Shown piece after piece: positions 45,801 to 52,289 of a stretch of 64,000 bases of DNA. The position numbers and the translations under genes were made by a program. The notes beneath the pieces are model-generated. The model made no database searches and had not been told where the DNA came from. It saw only the letters and a program-made list of their open reading frames with translations. Origin of the DNA: Microcoleus sp. bin38.metabat.b11b12b14.051 (GTDB taxonomy: Bacteria > Cyanobacteriota > Cyanobacteriia > Cyanobacteriales > Microcoleaceae); the NCBI RefSeq assembly GCF_013299165.1, contig NZ_JAAFKD010000010.1, positions 124,001 to 188,000 of the forward strand. Reading direction: 5' to 3'. How positions within the stretch are numbered: position 1 is the first letter of the stretch; each line of letters opens with the position of its first letter.

Positions 45801-45824
45801 AGCATTTCCATCAACGAGAAGTAG
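39873..45824 (+). CDS. Trifunctional Ser/Thr protein kinase, ATP-binding signalling protein and sensor histidine kinase
   Basis: A 1983-residue signalling protein common in filamentous cyanobacteria. Domain order: a Ser/Thr kinase (residues 1-310) with IIHKDIKPANVI near 163 and ADFSIASRL near 190, which has DFS in place of DFG; an AAA-type ATPase (330-620) with Walker A GGYSGIGKSAL near 365 and FLDDCQWIDA near 499; a long helical repeat linker (700-1330); GAF (about 1355-1535); PAS (about 1550-1670); and a histidine kinase with LVAGVAHEVNNPVSF (His near 1716), an N box NLLANAIDALEE and a GKGTGLGLPICHDII G2 box near 1935. No response regulator or receiver domain is encoded next to it. Signal and targets are unknown. 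Confidence 0.93.
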   Translation: MLPALRISGYDLQELIHQGTNTAIYRAVSLTNGHPAILKVLNTEYPTLEQITRLKHEYQIAVDLDCQYTVKVDRLETHPNCLVLVLEDFGGISLKQWMAKAGNAGRISAMCDTKTLAGGGPSAGLDRSVVNAATASYQLSIAQFLNIAIQLAKALVFLHQNQIIHKDIKPANVIINAETNQVKLADFSIASRLNKETPNLKNPDRLEGTLAYMSPEQTGRMNRDVDYRSDFYSLGVTFYELLTGKLPFRSTDPLELVHCHIAKQPIAIPQLNPQIPQVLAEIVEKLMAKNAEDRYQSAPGLLADLERCQNQIENLGTIDNFIPGQLEAMSQLLIPQKLYGREEQIKQLLQAFDRVSKGSGEIVSVGGYSGIGKSALVHEIIRNLTRQRGYLVSGKFDQLKRNVPYACFNQAMRSWVQQILTESQSQIDLWREKLLDILNVNAKVAIEAIPELELILGPQPDVPELGPIESQNRFNRVMQQFVQAIASAEHPLVMFLDDCQWIDAATVNMYEQNCLGKMPYLLVIVAYRDNEVSPTHPFLLANEVIRGAGVPMTAITLKPLAIDCATQLIAETLSCPAETATPLANLLLQKTDGNPFFLKQLLKYLHQKSWLRFDPQAAEWQWDIQHIESQGISENVVDLMVNKIQILSTATQRILQLAACIDNQFSLDILSVASGKSWSQTAQDLWEALQVGLILPVGNTYRIPQVFEPEELEKLGKTAPDVCYKFMHDRVQQAAYAMIPDADKESVHLAIGRLLLQGSSEGERQERIFDIVNHLNFARGLICELNQLYELAELNLQAGKTAASASAFETALTFFQSGCNSLPAQSWEDNYALTWALHLALGEAEYLNGKNDEALVIFDLILPKTRTLLERCQVNELKMTCLRMKNDLPAAYRLGIETLQLLGIEFEAYPDDAYLLRELVKTKAMIGESIADLADLPALTDPLQLAAHRVLKELYPIAYFTSPNAPFLCAMKLVQATIEHGNCRISAFGYIVYSFTLIVKYGEIDTGCTVGELGLNLYECWDAKELGACIFVTWGALTLHHIKYIDESKLFLIKSFNCGLETGAYQWSGYAAANYLAICFFGNESLQKSAAIIDEFIPVLEKIDRNMLAYCLLNKQPIYQLTCPADTAVNPPSFIDEQSLLEFAEASADLGASFLVYLYRLTVANWFGEVDRALEYANIGAEFLVFATGGFLNPVFRFHRAIALAAACTNASECDRQIYLEQLNIDLEKLREFAKNCPANYQHKYLAIRAEVARLSGQNYEASECYDSAIALAIQNRFIQDSALVNELAARFYLSQNRLIFVKNYLNDARLGYLQWGATAKVRQLEQYYSNLFPEAVESRIAVTLTASTSSHTNILDVATVIKASQAIYSEIVLEKLLKKLLHIILENAGAQQGCIILERGGKLFVEVSDTNHHDSATFQESRLVEDSCDLPISVVKYVAISQQPLVLSDASRETIYQADAYIQNCQPKSVLCAPILYQSKLIGIVYLENNLASGAFTRDRLELLQLLTTQAAIAIENARLYAREQHKSRQLTESLENLQQFQVELVQKEQQYRNIFEAVADGLSLVDLKTGKVIATNPAFCQIYGYSQEEFVQLTPPDYVLPEYLYLFAEWQQTMRKCQQFNSQIVIQKKDGTLCDVEIKSNFFEYEGQPHALVINRDISDRKCAEIALQTSEAELRQKAEDLEVILVKLQQTQSQLVQTEKISQLGQLVAGVAHEVNNPVSFISGNLHHAKDYISDLINLVQVYQDNFPEPGEAVLDKIEAIEFEYLVEDLPKMIESMKLGTDRIRDIMQSLRNYSRTDGIEKKSANIHEGIDTTLMILSHRLKASSARPMIKVLKNYGELPNIECYPGQLNQVFMNLLANAIDALEESNFGKTYKQIESNPNLITISTSVAHSSGKQTNRLVKIRIADNGIGMSKHIKEKLFTPFFTTKAEGKGTGLGLPICHDIITKKHRGSLECFSSPGRGTEFAIALPARSISINEK

Positions 45825-45852
45825 GGACATTGCATTGCCATGTCCCTACTTA
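45820..45852. terminator. Hairpin between convergent genes
   Basis: Arms AGTAGGGACA and TGTCCCTACT with a TTGCATTGCCA loop, right after the kinase stop codon. It can end transcription from both sides, but only a weak T-run follows. Confidence 0.6.
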
Positions 45853-45874
45853 AGGATAACGATTTTAAGTGTGA

Positions 45875-46402
45875 TTAATGCGGTAAGTTGCTCAGAGCGT
45901 GCCAAGTTCTCGCCCCGACAATTCCATCGGCTGGTAAACCTTTAGCCGTTTGGAACTGAATCACTGCTACTTTTGTCATCGGCCCGAAGAATCCATCAAC
46001 TACACCGAAATAGTATCCATTCAATTTCAAGACATTCTGAACAATTTTGACATCATCACCTGAACTACCAATCATCAGAATCGGCTTAATAGGTGCACCA
46101 GAGTATAGTGCTTGCCAGGTTAGAGAACCCACAATCCCATCTTCAGGTAAAAAGACGCGGTGTTGATATTGTTTAACGGCACTTTCAACATAGACGCTGA
46201 AAATACCATCAATCAGACCGAAATAATATTGCCAATGAAATAGAAGCTGTTGCAGTTCCTTGACAGATTGACCTGTAGAACCGCGTCGCAAAGTGGGTTT
46301 AATAACTCTAGATGCTTCAGCAAATTCTAGCTTTTGCCCAGCATTAGGATCGGCCGCGAGAGCCAGAGTTTCATTGTTCGTGGTTATTTCTTCGGTATAC
46401 AT
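45875..46402 (-). CDS. Protein with two peptidoglycan-binding (PGRP1-type) domains, copy 1
   Basis: A 175-residue protein with an N-terminal 37-residue tail of unclear role (MYTEEITTNNETLALAADP) and two PG_binding_1 repeats. The first is LRRGSTGQSVKELQQLLFHW to GSLTWQALYSGA (residues 38-105). The second is MIGSSGDDVKIVQNVLKLNGYYFGVVDGFFGP to GARTWHALSNLP (110-175). Each repeat has the YYFGxxDGxF and GIVGxxTW signatures. There is no signal peptide, which is unusual for a wall-binding protein, so export by another route or a phage-tail-like role is possible. A close paralogue lies 400 bases upstream at 46803. Confidence 0.9.
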   Translation of the reverse strand: MYTEEITTNNETLALAADPNAGQKLEFAEASRVIKPTLRRGSTGQSVKELQQLLFHWQYYFGLIDGIFSVYVESAVKQYQHRVFLPEDGIVGSLTWQALYSGAPIKPILMIGSSGDDVKIVQNVLKLNGYYFGVVDGFFGPMTKVAVIQFQTAKGLPADGIVGARTWHALSNLPH

Positions 46403-46802
46403 AATCTGATTCCTTTCAAGAGTTAAGTTCTGGTCTTGGATATTTCAGGTATAACTGGTAGGCTTGATGACTGCACAGTCACTTTTTCGAGTGTCACTCA
46501 CTTGAGTGTCACTCATTTGAGTTAGCGAAGTTGTTAACCGTTAATGAGTTAGGTGTTCTGTGCACACTCCCAGGAGCAGCAACCGCCACATCGCTGAGGA
46601 CATAACTAACCTGATGAATAGAGCTGATACCATCAAGCATCAATGGTTTGATTCTCGTTATGCAACTGTCAACCCCTCGACTTCGCTCGGGGCAAGCTGT
46701 CCACTGTCAACTGTCAACTGCTATACAAGCCTGTAAGGTGCTTGCTAAGCACACCCTACAGGCTTGTAGTGAAAGCGTAATTCCTAGGAATGCCAGCAGT
46801 TA
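46403..46802 (-). promoter_or_regulatory. Regulatory block with GAGTGACACTC operators (copy 1), plus heptamer array
   Basis: Reading toward the copy 1 start there are two 11-base palindromes GAGTGACACTC at 46489-46499 and 46504-46514 (15-base spacing), then TGACTGTGCAGTCA (46468-46481). About 120 bases (46403-46521) match the region before copy 2 closely. Further away is a GTCAACTG heptamer run with a palindromic insert (46663-46722), then a GTAGGGTGTGCTTAGCA-type hairpin near 46733-46765. Confidence 0.6.
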
Positions 46803-47333
46803 TTAGTGTGGTAATTTGCTGAGAGCGTGCCAAGTTCTTTTCCCAACAATTCCATCGGCTGGTAAAGCCTTATCTGTTTGGAATTGAATCACTGCTACTC
46901 TGGTCATTGGCCCGAATAATCCGTCAATCGTACCGAAATAGTATCCGTTCAATTTCAGGACTTTCTGAACAATTTTTACTGCATTACCAGAACTGCCATT
47001 CATCAGAATCGGCATATTCACAGGTGCACCAGAGTACAGTGCTTGCCAAGTCAGGGAACCGACAATCCCATCTTCAAGTAAGAAGACGCGGTGTTGATAG
47101 GCTATGACGGCGTTTTTAACTGCGAGGGTGAAATTACCATCGAAAGGGCCGAAATAATATTGCCAATGAAATAGAAGCTGTTGTAGTTCTATGACAGCTT
47201 GACCTGTTGAACCCATTTGTAAAGTGGGTTTGTTTAGTCCCGTCGTCAGACCAACTGCAAAAGTTGATTGAGCTGTAGTATCGGCGGGGAGAGATAGAGT
47301 TTCATTGTTCATGATTCTTTCTTCGGTGTACAT
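46803..47333 (-). CDS. Protein with two peptidoglycan-binding (PGRP1-type) domains, copy 2
   Basis: A 176-residue paralogue of the downstream gene, with the same layout: N-terminal MYTEERIMNNETLSLPAD tail, first repeat MGSTGQAVIELQQLLFHWQY to GSLTWQALYSGA, and second repeat GSSGNAVKIVQKVLKLNGYYFGTIDGLFGP to GKRTWHALSKLP. The two proteins are about three quarters identical by eye, mainly conserved in the repeats. It has no signal peptide. It is a tandem duplication that included the upstream regulatory block. Confidence 0.9.
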   Translation of the reverse strand: MYTEERIMNNETLSLPADTTAQSTFAVGLTTGLNKPTLQMGSTGQAVIELQQLLFHWQYYFGPFDGNFTLAVKNAVIAYQHRVFLLEDGIVGSLTWQALYSGAPVNMPILMNGSSGNAVKIVQKVLKLNGYYFGTIDGLFGPMTRVAVIQFQTDKALPADGIVGKRTWHALSKLPH

Positions 47334-47713
47334 AATGTGATTCCTTTGAATATTTAAGTTTTTGTCTTTGATATTTCAGGTATAACTGATAGGATTTATG
47401 ACTGCACAGTCACTTTTTTGAGTGTCACTCATTTGAGTGTCACTCATTTGAGTGATATCATGTCTGGTCGATTAACATCACAAAAACGGATCTGTGCGGG
47501 CTTCTGTCTTCCGCATGAGAGCGGACTGAAGTCCGCACTACGAACTCAATTGGCGGACTGAAGTCCGCACTACGAACCTTATTTATTGCGAATTAAATAA
47601 CTTACAATTTTAATTGTTATTGTGGGATGGGCGTCCCGCCCGTCCCACAAACTTGTGGAAGTTATTTAATTCTCATTCCTTAGTTATTCCGATCGAGCTA
47701 CCGGACATCGCAC
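47334..47713 (-). promoter_or_regulatory. Regulatory block (copy 2) and MITE-like palindromes
   Basis: The same GAGTGACACTC palindromes recur at 47420-47430 and 47435-47445, again 15 bases apart, with TGACTGTGCAGTCA at 47399-47412. The terminus ATATCATGTCTGGTCGATTA at 47455 then begins a GCGGACTGAAGTCCGCACTA palindromic element, with two copies near 47523 and 47554. A hairpin TTGTGGGATGGGCG / CGCCCGTCCCACAA lies at 47621-47653. Confidence 0.6.
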
Positions 47714-49360
47714 TTAAAATTCTCGCAATGTAGGAATTAAATACTGTGTCAACGTAAAGGCATCTACACCTAATTCTGTCCGCTCTTTGGCGGCCATGAT
47801 TCCGGCTTTGGCGTGCCACCAAACGGCTGTTGCTGCAACTGATTCGGGGGCTGGATGCCGATCGCCCGCACTTGCCAACAGTCCCCCTAACAAACCCGTC
47901 AGAACATCGCCGCTGCCACCTCTGGCGAGGGCTGGGGTGCTTTCTGGATTGAGATAGGTGATGGTACGTGAAGCGTAGCTATCCCGTAGGGAATCGCCCC
48001 GATCGCTCCAAGAAATGCAAACTTTGGCTCCTTTGAGCAATACCACTGCACCGCAAAGCTGGGCCGCTGCTTGAGTTGCGGCAATTCGATCGGCGCCGAT
48101 TTCCTCTGCTAATTCGGGAAACAAACGCTTAAATTCGCCCGGATGAGGCGTGATAATTGTCAGTGCTCGGCGTTGCGACAAAATCGGGACTGTGCCGAGT
48201 TGAGCGAGAATATTTAAACCGTCGGCATCGAGAACTAAAGGTCGATCGCACTCCAGTACAGATTCTACAACGAGGGCTGCTTCCAATGTCAGACCTGGGC
48301 CTGTGGCGATCGCATCATAGGAACCCAAATCAATTGCTACCGGCAACTCCTTAATTCCACCGCTGGGAGTTTCAGGACATCCGATAACTAAGGCTTCTGG
48401 CAAATGACTGCTCAACATCGGTTTAATCGACTCAGGAACAGCAATTGACAGCATTCCCACACCGCTAGCCCTTGCTCCCAATGCCGATAAAATGGCTGCT
48501 CCGCTGTAGCGGCGGGAACCTGCAATAATTAGTAAGTGACCGTTAGTGTATTTGTGCGAAATTGGCGATCGGGGTAATGGTAAATGCTGAATAGCCGATG
48601 ATTTAGTAATGCGTTGTATTGATGGCAAATCGCCCAATATCGCTGCGATATCTGCTGTTGGAATATCAAAATCAATTAATTCTGACGTACCGATATATTC
48701 TAAGGCTCTGTCTTGCAGAAATGCCATTTTCCACAAACCCAAACACAATGTATGTTTTGCCCGGATTGCCGTCCCCAAAACTTCTCCGGTATCTGTATGA
48801 ATTCCCGACGGAATGTCTATACTAAAAATGGGTATGTTTAAATTATTTATTTGGTCAATAGCGGCGGCTGTGGGATTAGTAATTTCTCGTTCTAATCCAA
48901 AGCCAAATAAACCGTCAATGAGCAAGTTGCAGTTTTTCAGTAGTTCAACTCTGTCAAAAAATGGAATATTTAAATAATACGCATAATCAGCGTGACTTTT
49001 TGTGAGTTCTTTAACTTTAGAAAACGGGCAGTAAATAACTACTGGGAATCCTTGAAAGTGCAATTCGCGAGCCACCACCAAAGCATCACCGCCGTTATGT
49101 CCAGGCCCAACCAATACGCCAATAACAGGCAATTGAGAATTAAGAATTTTTTCCCTTTTCCCCCTTTTCCTTCTATCTGTTAAATCCGTTGCCAAACTTC
49201 CCTCTTCCTTCAAAAGCTCCTGAATGCGTCTAGCAATCAGGTGCGCGACTTTTTCCATTAAAGCGGCTTGGGGCATTCCCGCAGCAAAGATTCTTGTTTC
49301 TATTTGCCGCATTTGGTCGGCGGTGACAACAAATTTTTGAATAGTCATTTGAATAGTCAT
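47714..49360 (-). CDS. nnr: Bifunctional NAD(P)H-hydrate epimerase / ADP-dependent NAD(P)H-hydrate dehydratase
   Basis: A fused metabolite-repair enzyme that restores NADH/NADPH from their hydrated forms. The N-terminal YjeF/NnrE epimerase domain has IGVLVGPGHNGGDALVVAREL and IDGLFGFGLEREI. The C-terminal ribokinase-like NnrD dehydratase domain has GHLLIIAGSRRYSGAAILSALGA, TPHPGEFKRLFP and ARGGSGDVLTGLLGGLLASAG. Both are complete. The frame extends to 49435, but the ATG at 49360 (MTIQ) or 49348, both followed by TIQKFVVTADQMRQIE, matches the usual start; TGACTATTCAAA is duplicated there. Length from 49360 is 548 residues, as expected for the fusion. Confidence 0.93.
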   Translation of the reverse strand: MTIQMTIQKFVVTADQMRQIETRIFAAGMPQAALMEKVAHLIARRIQELLKEEGSLATDLTDRRKRGKREKILNSQLPVIGVLVGPGHNGGDALVVARELHFQGFPVVIYCPFSKVKELTKSHADYAYYLNIPFFDRVELLKNCNLLIDGLFGFGLEREITNPTAAAIDQINNLNIPIFSIDIPSGIHTDTGEVLGTAIRAKHTLCLGLWKMAFLQDRALEYIGTSELIDFDIPTADIAAILGDLPSIQRITKSSAIQHLPLPRSPISHKYTNGHLLIIAGSRRYSGAAILSALGARASGVGMLSIAVPESIKPMLSSHLPEALVIGCPETPSGGIKELPVAIDLGSYDAIATGPGLTLEAALVVESVLECDRPLVLDADGLNILAQLGTVPILSQRRALTIITPHPGEFKRLFPELAEEIGADRIAATQAAAQLCGAVVLLKGAKVCISWSDRGDSLRDSYASRTITYLNPESTPALARGGSGDVLTGLLGGLLASAGDRHPAPESVAATAVWWHAKAGIMAAKERTELGVDAFTLTQYLIPTLREF

Positions 49361-49424
49361 AATTAGTGATAAACTTTTAGCTAAGTAGGTAAGAGCAAAA
49401 ACATAGAAACGCAATTTTAACCGC

Positions 49425-49600
49425 TCAGTCTTCAACCCACGGAGGTGGGTTTCGTTTGTATAGACGCGGTTTCAACCGCCGGGTCTTCTTTGTAGTATTT
49501 TTGATTTTAACCGCTCAGTCTTCAACCCACGGAGGTGGGTTTCGTTTGTATAGACGCGGTTTCAACCGCCCGGTCTTATTTGTAGTATCTTTGTGGTATA
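49425..49600. repeat. Two tandem copies of a ~95-bp unit with two palindromes
   Basis: TTAACCGCTCAGTCTTCAAC, CCACGGAGGTGGG and ATAGACGCGGTTTCAACCGC recur at about 49416-49500 and 49505-49590. The palindromes are AACCCACGGAGGTGGGTT and GCGGTTTCAACCGC. A diverged relative is found at 63.7-63.9 kb upstream of acnB. Confidence 0.87.
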
Positions 49601-49664
49601 ATAAATTAGATCGATCGAACTTGCGTAACACTAAAACAGTAAAATAGCAATTTATTTCCGAACC

Positions 49665-50756
49665 ATGAACAAGATTGTCGTAGGCCTCTCCGGCGGGGTC
49701 GATAGTTCCGCAGCAGCCGCAATTTTACACCATCAGGGCTATGAAGTGGTGGGTTTAACGCTGTGGTTGATGAAAGGTAAAGGTCAGTGCTGCTCTGAGG
49801 GAATGGTCGATGCCGCTAAAATTTGCGAAGATTTGGGCGTTCCTCACCACATTGTTGACAGCCGTGAAGTCTTTAAGGCAAGTATTGTAGATTTTTTGGT
49901 GGACGGTTACAGTGCTGGAGTGACGCCTCTGCCTTGTTCGCAGTGCAATAAAACTGTCAAGTTCGGGCCGATGCTTAAGTATGCTCGCGAAGACCTGGGT
50001 ATTGAAAAGATTGCTACGGGACACTACGCTCGCATTACTTATGATACTGCTACGGATCGCTATCAGTTGCTGCGGGCGATCGACCCTGCGAAAGATCAAT
50101 CTTATTTCTTGTACGATTTAACACAGGATTTGCTGGCTGGTACGGAGTTTCCTTTGGGGGAAATCACCAAGACTGAAACTCGCAGAATTGCGGCGGAATT
50201 TGGCTTGAGCACCGCTGACAAGCCGGAAAGTCAAGATTTGTGCTTGGTGGAAAGTAACGGTTCGATGCGGGCTTTTCTGGACAAGTACATTGCGCCGCAA
50301 AAGGGTGACATTGTAGATAAGGCCGGCCGCGTACTCGGACAGCACGACGGCGTGCACCACTACACCATCGGCCAGCGCAAGGGACTCGGGATTGCTGCAC
50401 CGGAACCGCTGTATGTAATTGAACTTGATGCTGGTGCTAATCGGGTGATTGTGGGCGATCGCCAGTTGGCGGTAGAATCTGAGTTCATGGTTCAGAAAGT
50501 AAATTGGGTTTCTGTGGCAGAGCCTGCCGCTCCGATTCGGGCTTCTGTACAGATTCGCTATCGATCGCAACCCGTCCCCGCTACAATTATTCCTGTCGAA
50601 CCATCCGAAGCCGACTCCAAGGGCAGCGGTACCAGAGTCAAGGTAATTTTTGACGAACCGCAGTTGAGCATTACCCCCGGACAAGCAGCAGTTTGGTATG
50701 ACTCAGATGTGCTCTTAGGCGGCGGCATCATCGAAAGAAAAAAACTTCAGAATTAA
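49665..50756 (+). CDS. mnmA: tRNA-specific 2-thiouridylase MnmA
   Basis: MnmA inserts sulfur at C2 of uridine 34 in Lys, Glu and Gln tRNAs, in the cytosol, with ATP. The PP-loop motif is [15 protein letters not shown] (residues 8-22). The nucleophile and relay cysteines are in [10 protein letters not shown] (near 89-96) and ESQDLCLVE (near 185-193). The C-terminal barrel has [21 protein letters not shown]. At 363 residues it is standard. The ATG stands 30-odd bases downstream of the repeat pair, without an obvious ribosome-binding site. Confidence 0.95.
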   Translation: MNKIVVGLSGGVDSSAAAAILHHQGYEVVGLTLWLMKGKGQCCSEGMVDAAKICEDLGVPHHIVDSREVFKASIVDFLVDGYSAGVTPLPCSQCNKTVKFGPMLKYAREDLGIEKIATGHYARITYDTATDRYQLLRAIDPAKDQSYFLYDLTQDLLAGTEFPLGEITKTETRRIAAEFGLSTADKPESQDLCLVESNGSMRAFLDKYIAPQKGDIVDKAGRVLGQHDGVHHYTIGQRKGLGIAAPEPLYVIELDAGANRVIVGDRQLAVESEFMVQKVNWVSVAEPAAPIRASVQIRYRSQPVPATIIPVEPSEADSKGSGTRVKVIFDEPQLSITPGQAAVWYDSDVLLGGGIIERKKLQN

Positions 50757-50809
50757 GCTAAGGGGCAGCCTCAAAGCCCGCCCCACCAAAAAATCCAATA
50801 AAATTTACT

Positions 50810-50878
50810 ATTTGTGGAACAGGCCAGAAAGCCTGTGCTTGTGGAACAGGCCAGAAAGCCTGTTCCACAAGCACATTC
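50810..50878. repeat. Two copies of GTGGAACAGGCCAGAAAGCC
   Basis: The direct repeat occurs at 50814 and 50840. It is followed by an inverted arm TGTTCCACAAGCAC. It is related to the AACAGGCTAGAAGCCTGTT palindrome at 33 kb and could act as a bidirectional terminator between mnmA and the convergent gene. Confidence 0.75.
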
Positions 50879-50914
50879 ACTTTTGATTTCACAAGCTCAA
50901 ATTCCCCTAACTAA

Positions 50915-51493
50915 CTAACTAACTTTCTTTTCCAAACGCAACACATTGCCCCTAATATTAGTACGGTAAACCCAAGTTTGACTGCCGTCAGAAAGCACCA
51001 CTCGCCAACCTTCGACAAACATTTGGGCGCAAATTTCCTCCGCTTGCGCCAGTCCCAAACAACTATTGGGCCAACTTTGGCGGCTCGATTCAGTAACTTT
51101 CAACTTACCAGCAGCAATCCCAGTTTGGCGGGACAAGTCTTGGCGAACCGCTGCTGCTACGGTTGCTGGTAATTGGTTGGGGGGATTTTGGCGCGTAGTC
51201 TGTGCCAAAAAATTGCCCGATTCCGAAGCCAGACTGTTGATAGCCAATCGGGAGTTGATGGTTTTTTGCACCGTTTCAGGGGCCAATTGCGGCCCGGTTG
51301 GCTGCTGTAGACTTTCCCACTGGGCGAGGGAATGTTTGACAGCGCCCGCGTTAGCGGCTGCGGTGTGGATTAGCGCCGGATACATTTCCCACGCGAGAAT
51401 TCCTGTCAGCACCAAAGCCAAGATTACAGGATTTGGCTGCTTTTGATTTCTGTTTTGATTGTTTTGAGAGTTATTTTCGGAGATTGGTTTCAT
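50915..51493 (-). CDS. Small anchored or secreted conserved protein, function unknown
   Basis: A 192-residue protein with a single N-terminal membrane segment (PVILALVLTGILAWEMYPAL, residues 22-41) after a hydrophilic Asn/Gln-rich start. The segment fits an anchor or uncleaved signal sequence. The C-terminal domain (VAAAVRQDLSRQTGIAAGKLKVTESSRQSWPNSCLGL, then CAQMFVEGWRVVLSDGSQTWVYRTN, 112-185) is a cyanobacterial module with two cysteines. Similar modules are common in uncharacterised cyanobacterial proteins. No function can be given. Confidence 0.75.
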   Translation of the reverse strand: MKPISENNSQNNQNRNQKQPNPVILALVLTGILAWEMYPALIHTAAANAGAVKHSLAQWESLQQPTGPQLAPETVQKTINSRLAINSLASESGNFLAQTTRQNPPNQLPATVAAAVRQDLSRQTGIAAGKLKVTESSRQSWPNSCLGLAQAEEICAQMFVEGWRVVLSDGSQTWVYRTNIRGNVLRLEKKVS

Positions 51494-52289
51494 CTTACGC
51501 CCTCTACCTCACTTTACACTCTGGCGCGATCGAGAGCGATCGCTCAAATGCAGATGATATTTATTTATACACTGCTGAGTCGTGCTGTTTGTTCCTTTGT
51601 GCACAACCCACTTTAGTGAGTCGTGCGGCACAAGTATTGTATACTCGCTGCCCACACTTATATTTCAGGAAACTTGCACCCTTCCACCTATTACTTAATT
51701 TTTAGCAGAAATAATTGGTTTAAAGCCTCTACCTTTTAGGGATAAATTAAAAGCAGACTATTCATTACTACAATCTTCTTCCTTCCAGATAGAGGCCCCT
51801 GTCAACCCAACGACCCGCTTTTCTGTCAAGCGTCAACAGAATCTTAGTTTATAAGTATCAAAAAAAAAATCGGGTTAAGTAAATATTCTTAAAAAAATCT
51901 GATTCTGGTCGAGAGCCTCAGTAAAAATGACTATTCACCGCCCAAAAACTACTAAAGCTGTTTTAGACTGTAAAATGCGACCTGAGCGGGTGAGGCATGA
52001 GGGATGCCACACAATCTGTTGCTAGAGGACAGGAATGCTTTAAATATTAAGCAAGTGACCGTTGAGTAATTTTAGCATTCTGATTTTCAAGAGCGATCGT
52101 CCGTCAGTCGATTTTCACATTGAAGATTTGAGATTTATTTCCAGCGCAGTACATCTGGGACTATAACTTGATTCTGAGATTTTGAATTCTGCACCACAAC
52201 CCTGCGGGGGCTTCTATCTGTTTTCGAGCGGATTAATTTTTGGTAGCGATCGCTACTTTTTTAGTACAATTCATTTAAATGTATCATTT
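51494..52289. other. Long intergenic region
   Basis: No gene is recognised in 790 bases. At about 51703-51815 lies a dispersed repeat (AATTGGTTTAAAGCC, GACTATTCATT, CTTCCTTCCAGAT) that recurs near 60823-60915. The frame of the downstream phosphatase extends upstream to 52182, but that part shows no family similarity. Confidence 0.5.

Noticed and set aside
49425-49600. Repeated units that could be mistaken for a CRISPR array
   Set aside because: Only two long (about 95-base) copies with internal palindromes occur, with no short regular repeats and unique spacers, and no cas genes.
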